From Mauremys mutica (taxonomy: Eukaryota > Chordata > Testudines > Geoemydidae): a stretch of 64,000 bases of DNA. Below the pieces are notes generated by a model that worked only from the letters and a program-made list of their open reading frames with translations, had not been told where the DNA came from and searched no databases. Shown piece after piece: positions 53,270 through 64,000 of this stretch (its first letter is position 1; every line of letters starts with the position of its first letter). The DNA is taken from positions 815,203-879,202 of the forward strand of contig NC_059094.1 in NCBI RefSeq assembly GCF_020497125.1, read 5' to 3'. Made by a program: the position numbers and the translations under genes.

Positions 53270-54190
53270 ATAGCGGGTGAGAGGGGGCTGAGGAGGTGGG
53301 CAGTGGCGGGGGGACAGGTGAGCCAGCGTCTGACCCCAGCTCACCTCCGCTCCACCTACTCCCCTGAATGTCCCACCCCGCTTCCGTGAATCAGCTGTTC
53401 GCGCAGGAAGCCTTGGAGGGAAGAGAAGCGGTGTGGCAGCTTCGCGCTCAGGCCCAGTAAGGTGGAGACAGAGACAAGGTGAGCTGGGTCAGGGGGGCCG
53501 CCCGCACCACAGCAGGTAACCCGGGGGGTGCACAGGGGAACCGCTCCCCACCCCAGCTCACCTACCTCCCCTCTGCCACCCTGGGCCTTAGTGTGAAGGC
53601 GCCATTTGCTTCTCAGTCCTCCCAGGCGTCCCGCACGAACCATCAGGGGCAGGGGTTCCAGAGGTGGTCAGGGGACAGGGAGAAGGGGTGGATGAATGGG
53701 GCAAGGGTCCCAGGGGGGCCATCAGGAATGAGTAGGGGTTGGATGGGGTGACAGGGGGCAGTCAGAGGACAGGGAAGGGCAGTGGATGGGGTGGGGTCCA
53801 GAGGGGGGGCATAAAAGGAACGCAGGGGGTTGGATAGGCGCAGGAGTCCCGGGGGGACACAACCCCCTGGGGTGAGGAGGGAACTGGTTGTTAAGATTTT
53901 GGTAGCTCATCCCTGGCCAGAGGGGTGGGAGGCTGAGGAGGAGAGCAGGCAGGCAGTGGCAGGGGATGAGTATGTGAGCCGGGGAGGGGAGAGCTGAGGT
54001 GAGCTGGGGGACTGAGGAGGTGAGCGGGCAGGAATTGGTGGGTGGGCAGGTGAGCTGGCGGTGGGGAAGGGGGTTGAGAAGGTGAGCGGGGGGTGGGAGG
54101 CTGAGAAGGCGAGTAGTGAGTCAGTGGCTGACCTGTTCTACTGATCTGGTCTGGCTCCCATCCCCTCTCCGAGGGTTGCAGCTGTCTGGG
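53270..54190. mobile_element. G-rich repeat, probably a non-autonomous DNA transposon
   Basis: GC-rich segments (GGTGAGCTGGG, AGCTCACCTCCGCTCCACC, CCGCTTCCGTGAATCAGC) resemble the interior of abundant sauropsid hAT-like elements; 53700-54110 is an imperfect tandem repeat of GGTGAGC phrases. Ends and target duplications were not found. Confidence 0.4.
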
Positions 54191-54199
54191 GGTGTTGCC

Positions 54200-54345
54200 T
54201 TCCACATTCACACCTCATTCATTCAATAGCATAATTGACTACAAAGTGGGGGGAAGATCTTATTCTACCTCTAGCAAAAAGAGAATTTTCTTTTACCTTC
54301 ATTATACTACCTTAGGGGCCTGCTATAACTTATTACCAACATTCA
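54200..54345 (+). repeat. Diverged copy of 51950-52090
   Basis: CATTCATTCAATAGC, GGGGGAAGATCTTATTCTACC and ACTACCTTAGGGGCC follow in the same order and orientation as in 51950-52090, with more differences than between IR-4 arms. An older direct duplication or a repeat family. Confidence 0.65.
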
Positions 54346-55475
54346 ATACTGCTGTTTTGGCGGGGTGGTGCTGGCGAAGGAGGGTTTGTTTCCACAGGGC
54401 GGACAGTGCTTGGGGGGGGGGGTGTTTTGTGGGGCTGGGTGGCACTGGGGGGGTTTCACTGGAGCCAGGGGGGTTTTGGCCCTCAGCTGTTTTCTTTGGA
54501 GTACTATTGCCCTTGCCGCTTTACGAGTTGTGCAGTCCTGGACTAAACCACAGACTCTGGACTCAGCATTCAAGTATCCTGCAGTCTGAACTTCGAATCC
54601 GATACATTCCCTCATTGGCTACCATTGTTTTCCCAGCATGGAAGTGCTTTTTGTCCAACAAGGCAGCCAGATTGGGATCCATAGGCATGGAATGGCTCTG
54701 AAGGAATCAGCTGTTTCTCTCTGTGCTTCATGAAACTTTGGATTGAAATGGTAAAGGACAGTTGTTCCCAATTTAATCATGGTGTCCTTTAGGAGTGTGA
54801 CCAAGGCCACTTAACTAGGGAGCGGGGGTCTAAAAAGAGTTTACCTGGGCCACAGGTCACCATAGCTTCCATCTCGGGGGTGAAAATCAACCACCAGTAC
54901 CTGCAATTTCTACCCGAGTTCTTCTCAAATCTGTGACCTTACTTGGAGTAATTTTATACTTCTCTGGCGTAGAATTCTTCACCAATTGCACAACAGATCA
55001 GTAGTGATAGTGAGGTACAACTCCCCCAACTATGCCCTTTTATTTCTTTAATCTGGAGGCACAGATTTAAATTAGGGACTAAATTCAGGTGCAGCTTAGA
55101 ATCCCTGTAAGACACCAAATGTCAGGTCTCTATTAAAAACAGGCATCTTTCTGCAGCTATATCACATTCAATACACATTCCATTTTCTACACATTTGCAG
55201 CACCTCCAGGGGTGAGCTGAAGACAAATGTCATTTCCATTTTTCCCATCCCTACCTCAATATGGATTGTATTTCCCAAATAATAGGCAATAAGCAGCTGA
55301 TTAGGAAGGAGATATCTTCAGGAGCGACTCTTGCAGGGCCTGGGCCACAACGACTTTGGTAGTGAAATCCATGGGTATTTTGCTTCGTTCCAGGTCATTT
55401 ACTAGGGAATCCTCTTCTCAGCCCTTTAGAAAAAATAGTGACCTAACCAATTGAACAAATGGGGGATTGGAATGG
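54346..55475. other. No gene recognised
   Basis: Begins with a G-rich patch, then mixed sequence. No splice-supported frame or familiar repeat could be named. Confidence 0.4.
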
Positions 55476-56147
55476 TGATCGGGAATACGGGAATCCCTCT
55501 GACTTACACTAACTTCTTCTGTTGTTACAAAGGGTGAAATGACATTTTCCCCTATCCCTGCCCTGTTCCTGCTCTTTGTTATAGTTCAATATATTTTAAG
55601 TGAGGAAAATGATAATAAAAATATCTGCTCTCCAGCACAACCTGAAGCAACATCAGAGCAACTGGGAATGAAACAATTGGTTTCCAAAGGGGGAACTCGA
55701 TGACTAACACTTGGTTTGAAATGGGGGAACAGTATAACCGTGATGCTCAGGGTTTGTTTAAGCCTGGTCTACACTAGGCGTTTAAATCGGTTTTAGGAGC
55801 GTAAAACCGATTTAACGCCACAACCGTCCATACTAGGAGGCACCTTATATCGATTTTAATGGCTCTTTAAATCGGTTTCTGAACTCCTCCCCGACGAGAG
55901 GAGTAGCGCTAATATCGGGATTAACATATCGGAATAGGGTTAGTGTGGCCGCAAATCGACGGTATTGGCCTCCAGGAGGTATCCCACAGTGCACCACTGA
56001 CCGCTCTGGACAGCACTCTCAACTCGGATGCACTGGCCAGGTAGACAGGAAAAGCCCCGTGAACTTTTGAAATTCATTTCCTGCTTCCCCAGCGTGGAGA
56101 GCTCATCATCACAGGTGACCACGCACAGCTCATCAGCACAGTTAACA

Positions 56148-58033
56148 ATGCAGTCTCCTGAGAATCGAAAAAGAGCCCCAGCATGGACCGCTCGGGAGGT
56201 AATGGATCTGATCGCTATCTGGGGAGAGGATTCAGTGCTAACAGAACTGCGTTCCAAAAGACGAAATGAAAAAGTATTTGAAAGAATTTCTAAGGCTATG
56301 ACGGATAAAGGCCACTGCAGGGACTCAGTGCAGTGCAGAGTGAAAGTTAAGGAGCTCAGACAAGCCTACCAGAAAACCAAAGAAGCAAACGGAGGTCCGG
56401 GGCAGGTCGAAAAACATGCCGCTTCTATGCTGAGCTGCATGCAGTTTTAGGGGGCTGCGCCACAAGTACCCCACCCCTGACCGTGGATTCCGAGGTGGGG
56501 GTTGTAATCTCTGCCATGTCTGAGGATTATGCAGAAGGGGAAGATGAAGAGGAAGAAGAAGAGGAAGACCTAGCAGAGAGCACACAGCAGTCCGTGACCC
56601 CCAGCAGCCAGGAGCTTTTTATCACCCTGACGGAATTACCCTGCTCCCAGCCCTCACAAGCAACTATCCCAGACAATGACGCCATGGAAGGGAGCTCTGG
56701 TGAGTGTACATTTGCAAATAGCAAACATTGTTTTTTAAGCAAGCCTTTTTTAATGATTGATTTGCCCTGAGGACTTGGGATGCATTCGCAGACAGTATAG
56801 TTACTTAGAAAAGTTTGTTAACATGTCCAGGGATTGAGAGGAAATCCTCCAGGGACATCTCGATGAAGCGCTCCTGTAGGTACTCCAGAAGCCTTTGCAG
56901 AAGGTTTCTGGGCAAGGCATCCTTGTTCCGCCCACCATGGTAGGACACTTTACCATGCCATGCATGTAGCAAGTAATCAGGTATCATTGCGTGGCAAAGC
57001 ATCGCAGCGTATGGTCCCGGTGACTGCTGGCATTCAAGAAGCATCCGCTCTTTATCTTGTTCTGTTATCCTCAGCAAAGTGATATCGTTCAGGATAACCT
57101 GGTTAAAAATCAGGAATTTAAGTAAGGGGGGTGGCCATTTTTCTACTGGTTTCGTGGAATGCAGCAGCTTAAAAAAAACACTTTCCTGCACGTAGCGAAG
57201 CGGGGGGAGGGGAGGAGTGAAATGCCGATGATCTTTTCTGTTTGGTCACCGGTGGGTGGGGGGGAGGGGGAAGGTTGTTGATTAGCAGGGAGCTAGCGTG
57301 GTATTAGCCATGCGTTGGGGGGGAGGGTAAGAGACAGTGGCTTACCATGGCCGCATGCAAGCTGAATTCTGATGCCTGGACCTGTGTCTGTCTGTAACCC
57401 CAGAGCTGCAAGCACTCACTATTAAGATGAAAAATGCGACCTTGTAGGGAAATCACATGTGCTAGGTGAATAGTGATGTTCACTGTGAAACAGTATAGCC
57501 ATTGTTCTGTAAAATGTATCTTTCTAAATATTTATCTCCCTCATGCAGCTGCAAATTTTTCAACCATCCCTCCTCCATCCCAAAGGCTAGCACAGATAAG
57601 GCGGAGGAAAAAGAAGACGCGAGATGAGATGTTCTCGGATATTATGGAAGTTACACGCAATGAAAGAGCTCATCTGAATGAGTGGAAGGACGTGGTTTCA
57701 AATTACAGGAAAGAGGCCAGTGAACGTGAGGACAGGAGGGACAACCGAGATGAGAGGTGGCGGCAGGAAGACCGGCAGGAAAATCAGCGGTGGCGGGATG
57801 CAACTCTGGGGCTGCTGCGTGATCAAACTGACATGCTCCAGCGTCTTGTGGAGCTTCAGGAACGGCAGCAGGATCACAGAGTGCCTCTGCAGCCCCTGTA
57901 TAACCACCCTCCCCCCTCACCATGTTCCTTAGCCTCCTCACCCAGACGTGTAAGAACTCATGGGGGGAGGCTCCGTGCACCCGCCCACTCCACCCCCGTG
58001 GACAGCCCAACCAAAAGGCTGTCGTTACTCTGA
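56148..58033 (+). pseudogene. Harbinger MYB/SANT-like DNA-binding protein, frameshifted
   Basis: Accessory protein of Harbinger elements, which in this superfamily binds DNA and helps bring the transposase to the nucleus and to the transposon ends. Exon 1 starts at ATG 56148 (an upstream in-frame ATG at 56028 exists) and encodes RKRAPAWTAREVMDLIAIWG and CRVKVKELRQAYQKTKEANG, the trihelix/SANT-like domain. A frameshift near 56405-56425 breaks it; the other frame resumes CRFYAELHAVLGG and continues through an acidic stretch (EGEDEEEEEEEDLAES) to the donor TCTG|GTGAGT at 56699-56700. Exon 2 starts after CATGCAG at 57549 in the matching phase, with basic RRRKKKTRDEMF, a charged helical region and RRVRTHGG, stopping at 58033. 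One indel separates it from an open frame, so it is recently dead or a sequencing error. Confidence 0.85.
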
Positions 58034-58118
58034 ATTTTTTTTTTAATGGCCTTCTCCATCCCTCCTATCCTCCTCCCAAAGCACACCCTTGCTTCTCTCC
58101 CTCTTTTTATAATGAATC

Positions 58119-58124
58119 AATAAA
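58119..58124 (+). terminator. Poly(A) signal of the MYB/SANT gene
   Basis: AATAAA lies 86 bp past the stop codon at 58033, before the convergent transposase gene. Confidence 0.7.
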
Positions 58125-58152
58125 GAATTCATGCTTTTTAAATATAAGTGAC

Positions 58153-58158
58153 TTTATT
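58153..58158 (-). terminator. Poly(A) signal of the transposase gene
   Basis: AATAAA on the minus strand about 95 bp past the transposase stop. The two convergent genes thus share a compact, overlapping 3' region of about 220 bp. Confidence 0.7.
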
Positions 58159-58252
58159 TGCATAAGTAAGCTGTACTCGAAGGGGGAGGGGGAGTTGCTT
58201 ACAGGGACTGAGTCAATCAAGGGGGTTGGGTGTTCATCAACAAACACAGCAG

Positions 58253-59542
58253 TCACACTTTACCCTGGCCATTGATGAAGCTCGTTTTCAAAGCTTCTCT
58301 GATGCGCACCGCTTCCTGGTGTGCTCTTCTAATCTCCCTGGTGTCTGGCTGCGCGTAATCAGCGGCCAGGTGATTTGCCTCAGCCTCCCACCCCGCCATA
58401 AAGGTCTCACCCTTACTCTCACAGAGATTGTGGAGAATACAGCAAGCAGCAATAACATAGGGGACATTGGTTTGGCTGAGGTCTGAGCGAGTCAGTAATG
58501 TGCGCCAGCGCGCCTTTAAACGGCCAAATGCACATTCCACCACCATTCTGCACTTGCTCAGCCTGTAATTGAACAGATCCTGACCACTGTCCAGGCTGCC
58601 TGTGTATGGCTTCATGAGCCATGGCATCAAGGGGTAGGCTGGGTCCCCCAGGATAACGACAGGCATTTCAACATCCCCAACTGTTATTTTCTGGTCTGGG
58701 AAGTAATTCCCTTGCTGCAGCCGTTTAAACAGAGTAGTGCTTCTGAATACGCGAGCGTCATGAACCCTCCCTGGCCATCCCGCGTGGATGTTTGTGAAAC
58801 GTCCCTTGTGATCCACCAGTGCTTGCAGCACCATTGAAAAGTACCCCTTCCGGTTTACGTTCTGGGTGCCCTGGTGCTGCGGTGCCAAGATAGGGATATG
58901 GGTTCCATCTATCGCCCCCCCACAGTTAGGGAATCCCATTGCAGCAAAGCCATCCACTATGGCCTGCACGTTTCCCAGAGTCACAACCTTTCGTAGCAGC
59001 AGCTTAGTGATTGCTTTGGCTACTTGCATCACAGCAGCCCCCACAGTAGATTTTCCAACTCCAAATTGATTCCCGACTGACCGGTAGCTGTCTGGCGTTG
59101 CAAGCTTCCACAGGGCTATCGCCACTCGCTTCTCTACGGTGAGGGCTGCTCTCATCTTGGTATTATGGCGTTTCAGGGCAGGGGCAAGCAAGTCACAAAG
59201 TTCCATGAAAGTGCCCTTACGCATGCGAAAGTTTCGCAGCCACTGGGAATCGTCCCACACCTGCAACACAATGCGGTCCCACGAGTCAGTGCTTGTTTCC
59301 CGGGCCCAAAATCGGCGTTCAATGGATAGAATCTGCCCCATTACCATCAGGATCTCCAAAGCGCAGGGGCCCGCGGTTTGAGAGAATTCTGTGTCTACGT
59401 CCTCATCACTGTCATCGCCGCGCTGCCGTATCCGCCTCTTACTCGCCTCGGTTCGAAGGTCCTGGTTCAGCATATACTGCACGAGAGTGCGCGAGGTGTT
59501 TAAAACATCCACGATTGCGGTATTGAGCTGAGCACGGTCCAT
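58253..59542 (-). CDS. Harbinger DDE transposase (HARBI1-like), intact frame
   Basis: The enzyme would cut and re-join the element's ends at TTA/TAA targets in the nucleus. From the chosen start MDRAQLNTAIVDVLN (59542) it is 429 residues; the frame stays open to an upstream ATG at 59740 (495 residues), but the extra part has no family-like sequence. A helix-turn-helix-like region is around residues 135-165 (LTVEKRVAIALW, GVGKSTVG). The DDE/D nuclease residues are all present: Asp in GGAIDGTHIPI (residue 212), Asp in VVILGDPAYPL (300), Glu in VVECAFGRLKARWR (336), plus HDARVF. No stop or frameshift is visible, so catalytic competence is plausible. The partner MYB/SANT gene is broken, so mobility would need help in trans. 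A host gene derived from Harbinger is an alternative, but the flanking TIRs and TTA duplication argue for a transposon copy. Confidence 0.92.
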   Translation of the reverse strand: MDRAQLNTAIVDVLNTSRTLVQYMLNQDLRTEASKRRIRQRGDDSDEDVDTEFSQTAGPCALEILMVMGQILSIERRFWARETSTDSWDRIVLQVWDDSQWLRNFRMRKGTFMELCDLLAPALKRHNTKMRAALTVEKRVAIALWKLATPDSYRSVGNQFGVGKSTVGAAVMQVAKAITKLLLRKVVTLGNVQAIVDGFAAMGFPNCGGAIDGTHIPILAPQHQGTQNVNRKGYFSMVLQALVDHKGRFTNIHAGWPGRVHDARVFRSTTLFKRLQQGNYFPDQKITVGDVEMPVVILGDPAYPLMPWLMKPYTGSLDSGQDLFNYRLSKCRMVVECAFGRLKARWRTLLTRSDLSQTNVPYVIAACCILHNLCESKGETFMAGWEAEANHLAADYAQPDTREIRRAHQEAVRIREALKTSFINGQGKV

Positions 59543-59901
59543 GCTTGCTGTGCTATGGCGTCTGCACAGTTCTCCAAGCAAAAAAGGTGCGAAACGGTTG
59601 TCTGCCGCTTTCAGGGAGGGAGGGGTGAGGCTGTACCCAGAACCACCCGCGAAAATGATTTTTGCCCCATCAGGCACTGGGATCTCAACCCGGAAATAAG
59701 GCTGCAGGAACTGTGGGATAGCTAGGGAATAGCTACCCACAGTGCAATGCTCCAGAAATCGACGCTAGCCACCGACCATGGACGCACACCACCAATTTAA
59801 TGTGCTTAGTATGGCCGCGCTCCACCCGATTTTATAAATTCTGTTTTACAAAACCGGTTTATGCAAATTCGGAATAATCCCGTAGTGTACACGTACCCTT
59901 A

Positions 59902-60345
59902 GACTAGGAAAAGTGATGGAGTTTAGGTCAGGACAAGGGGAAAGCTAATGCCAACCACTGCACCTGGGCTGCATCTGCACTACAACTATAATTGTCTTTT
60001 TACACCAAGATCACTAACTTGAGCAGCCAATGCCATGTACAGCCCTAGTGGATGGAAGGCACAGGTAGTTTTTGCCTCAGTGTAGCTTGTTGGGATCAAA
60101 CCTCTCTCTCACCTGGAGCTGATGAACATTCCTGGCTGGAGGGACACAAACTCCTACGACTCAAAAGGAAAGGAGTTGATAGAAAAGATCACAGGACTGA
60201 CCCCAAAGAAGGGTGAGCTGCAAAATGCAGAAGCAGGTAACTCATGTGTGGGAGCTGAGAGACCACAGTGAAGATGGAGCAAAGACCACAATGCAGGAAT
60301 GAGCAAATGCGATAAAAACAACAAAAAAACTCCCCCTCAACCTTT
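59902..60345. other. Flank present only in zinc-finger copy 2
   Basis: About 444 bp lie between the Harbinger end and the point where homology to copy 1 resumes (CTTTGGCCAGCCCTAATC). No gene or repeat recognised; either an insertion here or a deletion in copy 1. Confidence 0.6.
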
Positions 60346-60353
60346 GGCCAGCC

Positions 60354-61055
<702 letters not shown>

Positions 61056-61400
61056 TCACTCTCTGTGCCTGAGAGAAAGGAAATCTCAGAGATAGGAATG
61101 GAAAAAGGGATGAACCAACCAAAATATATGTTGGAGATTTTCCCCAAACCTCTCCCCAGAGGAGAATGGAAGGGATCAGTTTTGGTCTGCATCTCACCAG
61201 AACTCTCAGGGGAAAGCGAGATTGGGGAGGGACCTGCTGCCAGTTGTCAGTCAGGATAGGTGGGATGCTGTAAGTGACATCTATCTAATGATGCCACATC
61301 TGCAGGGAACAATCCTGAACTTGGAGAGCTCACAAGGTCTTTGTAGGGCATCCCAAATGTTTCCTGGACAGTTTTTGAGTTGGTTTAACCAATTCCCCAC

Positions 61401-61514
61401 CTGTGCAGGCAGCTCTCAGGGGCACTTCTTTCTCAGAGCCCTGGAGCCCTGGGACCCACGGCTCTTCCCCTCGTTCCAGCTGCGAGATCACATCAGGTTT
61501 GGAAACTGGAAACT
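61401..61514 (-). pseudogene. KRAB B-box exon (copy 2)
   Basis: A 114-bp exon, the same length as copy 1, encoding [20 protein letters not shown] then [18 protein letters not shown]. Acceptor TTGAGTAG at 61515-61516, donor CACAG|GTGGGG at 61401. The sequence itself is undamaged and closer to the usual FPVSKPDV form than copy 1. Called pseudogene because the finger exon it would join is broken. Confidence 0.75.
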
Positions 61515-61828
61515 CTACTCAAGGCAAAGAAATCAAGGGAGGTCAGTGGAATTTGTGGGATACTTTTCACAAATAATAGTCCATGGTTTTAAGCCAATCT
61601 CCTTTTTAAGCAGTAACATCCCAGGGCCAGCTTCCTTGGCTCAATGTGGCAGGAGAGTTATTATTCTAAATCATATTCATTACCTCAGTGCCTAGGGACC
61701 AACTAACAGGGGGTCTCCATTGTGCTAGGCACAGTACAAACGCAGAATAGTAGATGGCCCATGCCCTGAAGAATTTACAATCTAAATAGAAAAGACAAAC
61801 ACAGAATGGGGGAAGGGGTAGAATCCTC

Positions 61829-62140
61829 TGTTAGAATAGAGATATTCAGGCCTGCCTGTAAAGCCTATACATTAAGAACTTACAAGTGTTTTTTATCACT
61901 TAACTAGTTACAGGAGTATGAAAACAAAGAAAGAAAATCTCAGTCTGCCTGTGTATGGGTCTTCTCTCACTAGGATAGTCTGAGGCCTTTTTCTTAGGCT
62001 AAGGACTTTGGCTAAGCAGCAGGGGCAGCCATTAGCTGGGAAGCGAAGGGTCACATCCTCTCATCCCAAACCAGTCACACTGAAATAAGGTGCTATTAGG
62101 CTGTTAGGAAGACGATCCTGTCTGTATGATGCCCATCACC
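61829..62140. mobile_element. ~310-bp insertion relative to copy 1 (unclassified)
   Basis: Copy 1 reads GGGGTAGAACCACCAGATAA without a break (near 19165); copy 2 has ~310 bp starting TCCTCTGTTAGAATAGAG and ending GATGCCCATCACC at that point. It is AT-rich, with no frame. A retroposon or LTR fragment is likely, but ends and target duplication are unclear. Confidence 0.55.
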
Positions 62141-62199
62141 ACCAGATAAAGAAACAGATCTTAAGATGGATAAAAGAAACTTAGTTTGACAGCATCCTG

Positions 62200-62575
62200 T
62201 CTGGCAAGAAATCACTTATCAATGGCTCTGACTGCGAAACTCTCATTTCTGTATTGTTCTATCTTTATGGCCCTCACTTTTCTGTTGTTTATCTGTCTGG
62301 TTCTCTAATTGTTTCTCTCTTCTGTACAATCAATCGTGCTAGGTATAGCTGAGAATATGACTATATAAACTGGGGTCAAACAGGAGGGGGAAGGGAAATT
62401 GGAATTATGTTTATTAAGTGGGGGGAACAGGAACAGGGACACAGGCAAGGCTGGGAAGGAGGACGGGGGTAAATGCTCTGCAGCATCAGAGCTGGGAAGG
62501 GAACACTGGGGAACAGACTGTATGGGTGTATAGAGATAAGCCCGAGTGGTGTGAAGGGCTTCAGAATATGTAATC
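62200..62575 (+). mobile_element. Truncated LTR, homologue of 19260-19790
   Basis: It contains ATATGACTATATAAACTGGG like copy 1 (TATA near 62361-62368) and ends before the region that carries AATAAA. No coding sequence adjoins. Confidence 0.55.
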
Positions 62576-62674
62576 TTATAGGTGTAACAATTGTACGGGC
62601 TACACAACCACCCAGTGACATCATCAACAAAGTGCCCATTTGTGCCTGTGTAGCGGCCCTGCTATGGGAGGGAG

Positions 62675-63751
62675 TGTGACGTTATTGGTATAAACTGGGA
62701 CCATATAGAACATGGTTTGCAACCAAGGTCCTGTAGTGGCACCAAATCTTAGGTAAAGGGGGTCATATAAGGTGTCTAAGACCAGGTTATGGGTTGCTGG
62801 TTATGATTATGCTGTCTGTGTGCATGTGTCATTTTTAGTTGAAGTTATGTATATTGGCTCTATACTGTCTGTATTTCAAGTTGGTGCTGTGCTTCCGGGA
62901 AACATCCCAGACAAGTTGGTGTTAGCTCTGCCCAGCTTGCTTGATGGCCCATTAAGGACCATCAGCTACACAACTGACCCATGGAGAGAAGGCAGACATG
63001 CCTTGTGACTCAGCAAAGTATGCAGGGACTGGCCCATGTGACTCCAGACTCCATTTTGCTGTAATTTTCCACAGTAAGGACAAAGAGGTTCTTACACCTG
63101 GAAAAGCCTATCTAAGGCTGATGCCTCATCTCCATCTGGTCTACAATCCTGCTTCTTACCTCTGGAGGGACTTTGCTACAAACTGAAGCTCTGCACAAAG
63201 GACTGATGACCCATCCCAGCGGGGGATGTACTCCAGAGACTTGATTTGAACCTGCAGTTTATGCCATCACTGCTACAAGCCTGAACTAAGAACTTTGCCA
63301 TTACTGAATGTAATTGATTCCATTTAACCAATTCTAGCTCTCATCTCTACCTTTTTTCCTTTATGAATAAACCTTTAGATTTTAGATTCTAAAGGATTGG
63401 CAACAGTGTGATTTGTGGGTAAGATCTGATGTGTATATTGACCTGGGTCTGGGGCTTGGTCCTTTGGGATCGAGAGAACCGTTTTCTTTTATTGGGGTGT
63501 TGGTTTTCATAACCATTCATCCCCAGGACGAGTGGCACTGGTGGTGATACTGGGAGACTGGAGTGTCTAAGGGAATTGCTTGTGTGACTTGTGGTTAGCC
63601 AGTGGGGTGAAACCAAAGTCCTCTTTGTCTGGCTGGTTTGGTTTGCCTTAGAGGTGGAAAAACCCCAGCCTAGGGCTGTGACTGCCCTGTTTGAGCAATT
63701 GGTCCTGATTTGGCACTCTCCGTTGGGTCCCGCCAGAACCGCATCGTCACA
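62675..63751 (+). mobile_element. Solo LTR with 5-bp target duplication
   Basis: A 1077-bp LTR begins TGTGACG and ends CGTCACA, a perfect terminal inverted repeat with TG..CA ends. It is flanked by GGGAG at 62670-62674 and 63752-63756. AATAAA is at 63366-63371. The TATA box intact in the copy at 30537 is here mutated (CTATCTAAGG near 63106). Only one LTR and no internal region, so it arose by recombination between the two LTRs of an older endogenous provirus. Confidence 0.9.
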
Positions 63752-63756
63752 GGGAG

Positions 63757-64000
63757 GAATGCAGCAAGGACTCAGGATCAGTGGCCAGGGTCACTGAGCA
63801 TAGACATGGGGAGGTTATATGGGGAGAGGGGTTATGAGTGGGAGAGGGAGGTCAAATGTTAAAATAATGATATTTGGGGGGGAAAATGTAAAAAGAAGTG
63901 AAACTGAACAGAAATAAAACTGGAGTGTAGGCTCTAAAGCAACAAGGCTTCAGTAGGGATTGAGGGTTAAAGGTCTGGGATCCCCCACACCTCTAGATTC
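63757..64000. other. No feature recognised
   Basis: Short G- and A-rich stretch up to the window end; nothing assignable. Confidence 0.4.

Larger units (their letters stand above)
55761..59898. mobile_element. PIF/Harbinger DNA transposon, near-complete
   Basis: A 4138-bp element flanked by the 3-bp duplication TTA (55758-55760 and 59899-59901), the usual TWA-type target of Harbinger elements. Terminal inverted repeats AGCCTGGTCTACACTA and (complement) GGGTACGTGTACACTA agree at 10 of 16 positions, including the inner TACACTA. It carries both standard genes, convergently arranged: a MYB/SANT protein on plus and a DDE transposase on minus. Copy 1 of the zinc-finger locus has an uninterrupted sequence near 17492, so insertion followed that duplication or the site was otherwise rearranged (copy 2 also has ~444 bp more flank). 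Confidence 0.93.

Noticed and set aside
56028..56147. Upstream ATG at 56028 as start of the MYB/SANT protein
   Set aside because: The 40 added residues lack family-like sequence, whereas MQSPENRKRAPAW from 56148 matches the usual beginning of this family.
59543..59740. Upstream start of the transposase at 59740
   Set aside because: The extra 66 residues show no family-like sequence; MDRAQLNTAIVDVL at 59542 is a more typical start. Not fully excluded.

Overview
This is vertebrate nuclear DNA from a sauropsid, most likely a turtle. The evidence is several CR1 LINE families (one 3' end carries the ATTCTATGA-type tail), KRAB/C2H2 zinc-finger exons with canonical splice sites, a PIF/Harbinger DNA transposon with its usual MYB/SANT partner gene, hAT-like non-autonomous elements and endogenous-retrovirus-type LTRs. 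There are no bacterial operons. The species call is inference from repeat content; a crocodilian or another sauropsid cannot be excluded by reading alone.

Layout. From 1 to about 39.5 kb the window is a nest of inverted and direct duplications. IR-1 pairs 1-8668 with 28362-36710; its left arm probably continues beyond the window. IR-2 pairs 10471-14427 with 24511-28625. IR-3 pairs 20728-24987 with 35296-39501. IR-4 pairs 8818-10470 with 50688-52341. A direct copy pairs 14457-15774 with 22304-23621. Where arms of IR-1 were compared base by base they were almost identical. The arms carry CR1 fragments, LTR fragments, microsatellites, decayed tRNA-like sequences and many copies of a ~1.1 kb unit of unknown nature that holds a conserved splice-donor-like site. 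No intact protein-coding gene was recognised in the arms.

The unique centre (15.8-20.7 kb) holds a tRNA-Ser(AGA) relic, a KRAB-B exon and a seven-finger C2H2 exon on the minus strand, and an LTR. From 39.5 to 44.0 kb lies a ~78-bp GC-rich minisatellite in two opposite orientations around a CpG island with CRE-like, E-box and X-box-like sites; a 409-bp hAT-type element with a perfect 8-bp target duplication sits inside the array. From 44.5 to 49.1 kb is mostly single-copy AT-rich DNA with no gene I can support. From 49.1 to 55.5 kb is repeat-rich again.

At 55.5-62.6 kb a second, decayed copy of the zinc-finger locus is present as a direct repeat. Its 3' flank is split by a complete 4138-bp Harbinger element (TTA target duplication, terminal inverted repeats, an intact DDE transposase and a frameshifted MYB/SANT gene with one intron). 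A solo LTR with a 5-bp target duplication follows at 62675-63751.

The likely reading is a rapidly rearranging, zinc-finger-associated amplicon shaped by inverted duplication and template switching, with transposons acting as breakpoints and as clocks. The genes most worth following are the Harbinger transposase (58253-59542) and the zinc-finger exon (17331-18337).
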